From the NCBI GenBank assembly GCA_040002845.1, contig JBDUDR010000169.1:1-5078 (forward strand): a DNA stretch of 5,078 nucleotides. Reading direction: 5' to 3'. Both the position numbers and the translations under genes were made by a program. The notes beneath the pieces were generated by a model. That model saw nothing but the letters and a program-made list of their open reading frames with translations. It was not told where the DNA came from and did no database searches. Shown here in pieces: positions 4,669-5,078 of the stretch (position 1 is its first letter; each line of letters starts with the position of its first letter). This DNA comes from JBDUDR01 sp040002845 (GTDB lineage Bacteria > Actinomycetota > Actinomycetes > Propionibacteriales > Nocardioidaceae).

Positions 4669-5078
4669 TCAAGGGCGCGGTCCCGTTGCCGTTGAGGGTG
4701 CACCAGCGCTTGTCGCTGTCAAGGTCGTTCGTCCGGTGGGGCGCTCCACCTTGACGGCTCCGACGCGCCGGTGCGGAGGGCTGGCTGCCGGGGCCGCATG
4801 GTTTGTTTTGACGTCGTGGGGGTGGGAGTACCGTCGGTTCTGCGGGTCCGGGAGTGGCTGATCCGAAGTGTCGATGTGCGGGGGTAGGTCGACCGCGCTG
4901 GATTCTTGAGTCGCCCCGCAGTGCCCTCCCGGGCCCGTGCCGGCCCCGTTCGCGGCTTCGGTATCGGCTGCGCGTTGGGCGTCGGCGACCAGCTGTCGGT
5001 AGACGACGTCGGAGAGCCGCCGGTTCAGGCACCGCTTCGCCTCCATGGGTTTCTTGCCGGCGGCGATCTTGCGGCGGT
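4669..5078 (-). CDS. IS110-family transposase, C-terminal part (5' end beyond window)
   Basis: The visible 135 residues begin RRKIAAGKKPMEAKRCLNRR and continue LSDVVYRQLVADAQRA. This is the terminal helical block of IS110 transposases (RRKxAxGKxxxEAxRCLKRxLSDxVYRxL). These enzymes combine an N-terminal RuvC-like DEDD domain with a C-terminal domain bearing a catalytic serine and work with a bridge RNA. Both catalytic regions lie upstream of the window, so activity cannot be judged. After the block comes a Gly/Pro/Ser-rich tail (GPGGHCGATQESSAVDLPPH, then STAVDL-free linker ending TSDQPLPDPQ) of a type common in actinobacterial members. The last 45 or so codons are low-complexity and contain the hairpin at 4718-4755, so the original stop may have been earlier or the frame may have run out of the element. 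The stop is TGA at 4669-4671. The gene converges on the small membrane protein gene. Confidence 0.8.
   Translation of the reverse strand, partial: RRKIAAGKKPMEAKRCLNRRLSDVVYRQLVADAQRAADTEAANGAGTGPGGHCGATQESSAVDLPPHIDTSDQPLPDPQNRRYSHPHDVKTNHAAPAASPPHRRVGAVKVERPTGRTTLTATSAGAPSTATGPRP
4718..4755. repeat. Nested inverted repeat at the 3' end of the IS110 transposase gene
   Basis: GTCAAGGT (4718-4725) and ACCTTGAC (4748-4755) are perfect 8-base arms. Between them GGTGG (4735-4739) and CCACC (4746-4750) form a second stem that shares ACC with the outer right arm, so the two structures are partly exclusive. TGTCAAGG at 4717-4724 also recurs directly at 4667-4674. The location near the element's right end suggests a subterminal structure or terminator, but it also lies in the annotated coding tail. 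Confidence 0.4.

Larger units (their letters stand above)
4640..5078 (-). mobile_element. IS110-family insertion sequence, transposase 3' portion and right end (partial)
   Basis: The minus-strand transposase reading frame defines the element, which continues past the window end. IS110 elements usually lack terminal inverted repeats and target duplications, so the end cannot be placed by eye. I set it near 4640 as an inference, because the stretch just downstream of the transposase stop (minus strand CTTGACAACAGAGG, about 4660-4673) resembles the TTGACAA-type sequence I associate with the 3' flank of actinobacterial IS110 genes. The true edge could be 50-100 bases either way. For an IS110-group member the guide (bridge) RNA would lie upstream of the transposase, outside the window. 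Confidence 0.45.

Noticed and set aside
1..5078. CRISPR array, tRNA or rRNA genes
   Set aside because: No regularly spaced repeats, cloverleaf-like sequence or rRNA-like stretch was found on either strand by eye.

Overview
The window is GC-rich DNA of actinobacterial character. The coding frames have mostly G or C at the third codon position. The tandem-HTH regulator, the actinobacterial type of IS110 transposase and the duplicated PH-like protein all point the same way. I cannot name a genus.

Layout. (1) Bases 1-77: the last 24 codons of a small membrane protein, most like the final helix of an SMR-type transporter. (2) 196-725, plus: a two-module XRE/HTH regulator whose frame is broken by an apparent 2-base insertion. 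(3) 747-2297, minus: an intact, probably exported beta-propeller protein, convergent with the regulator. (4) 2427-3454, minus: a gene for a protein with two PH-like domains joined by a coiled coil, broken by a frameshift and by an in-frame TAG. (5) 3455-4064: a mostly non-coding stretch with a perfect inverted repeat just upstream of the PH gene and the C-terminal scrap of an IS30-type transposase. (6) 4065-4523, plus: an intact small membrane protein with four or five helices. (7) From about 4640 to the window end, minus: the 3' part of an IS110-family insertion sequence.

How it fits together. This looks like a decaying accessory stretch rather than a working operon. Two of the four non-mobile genes seen at full or near-full length carry reading-frame lesions, and two different insertion-sequence families have left material within about 1.4 kb. 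The two intact genes, propeller and small membrane protein, have good ribosome binding sites but no visible functional link to each other or to the broken genes. I do not see a convincing new multi-gene system. The most unusual item is the duplicated PH/coiled-coil gene with its two lesions.
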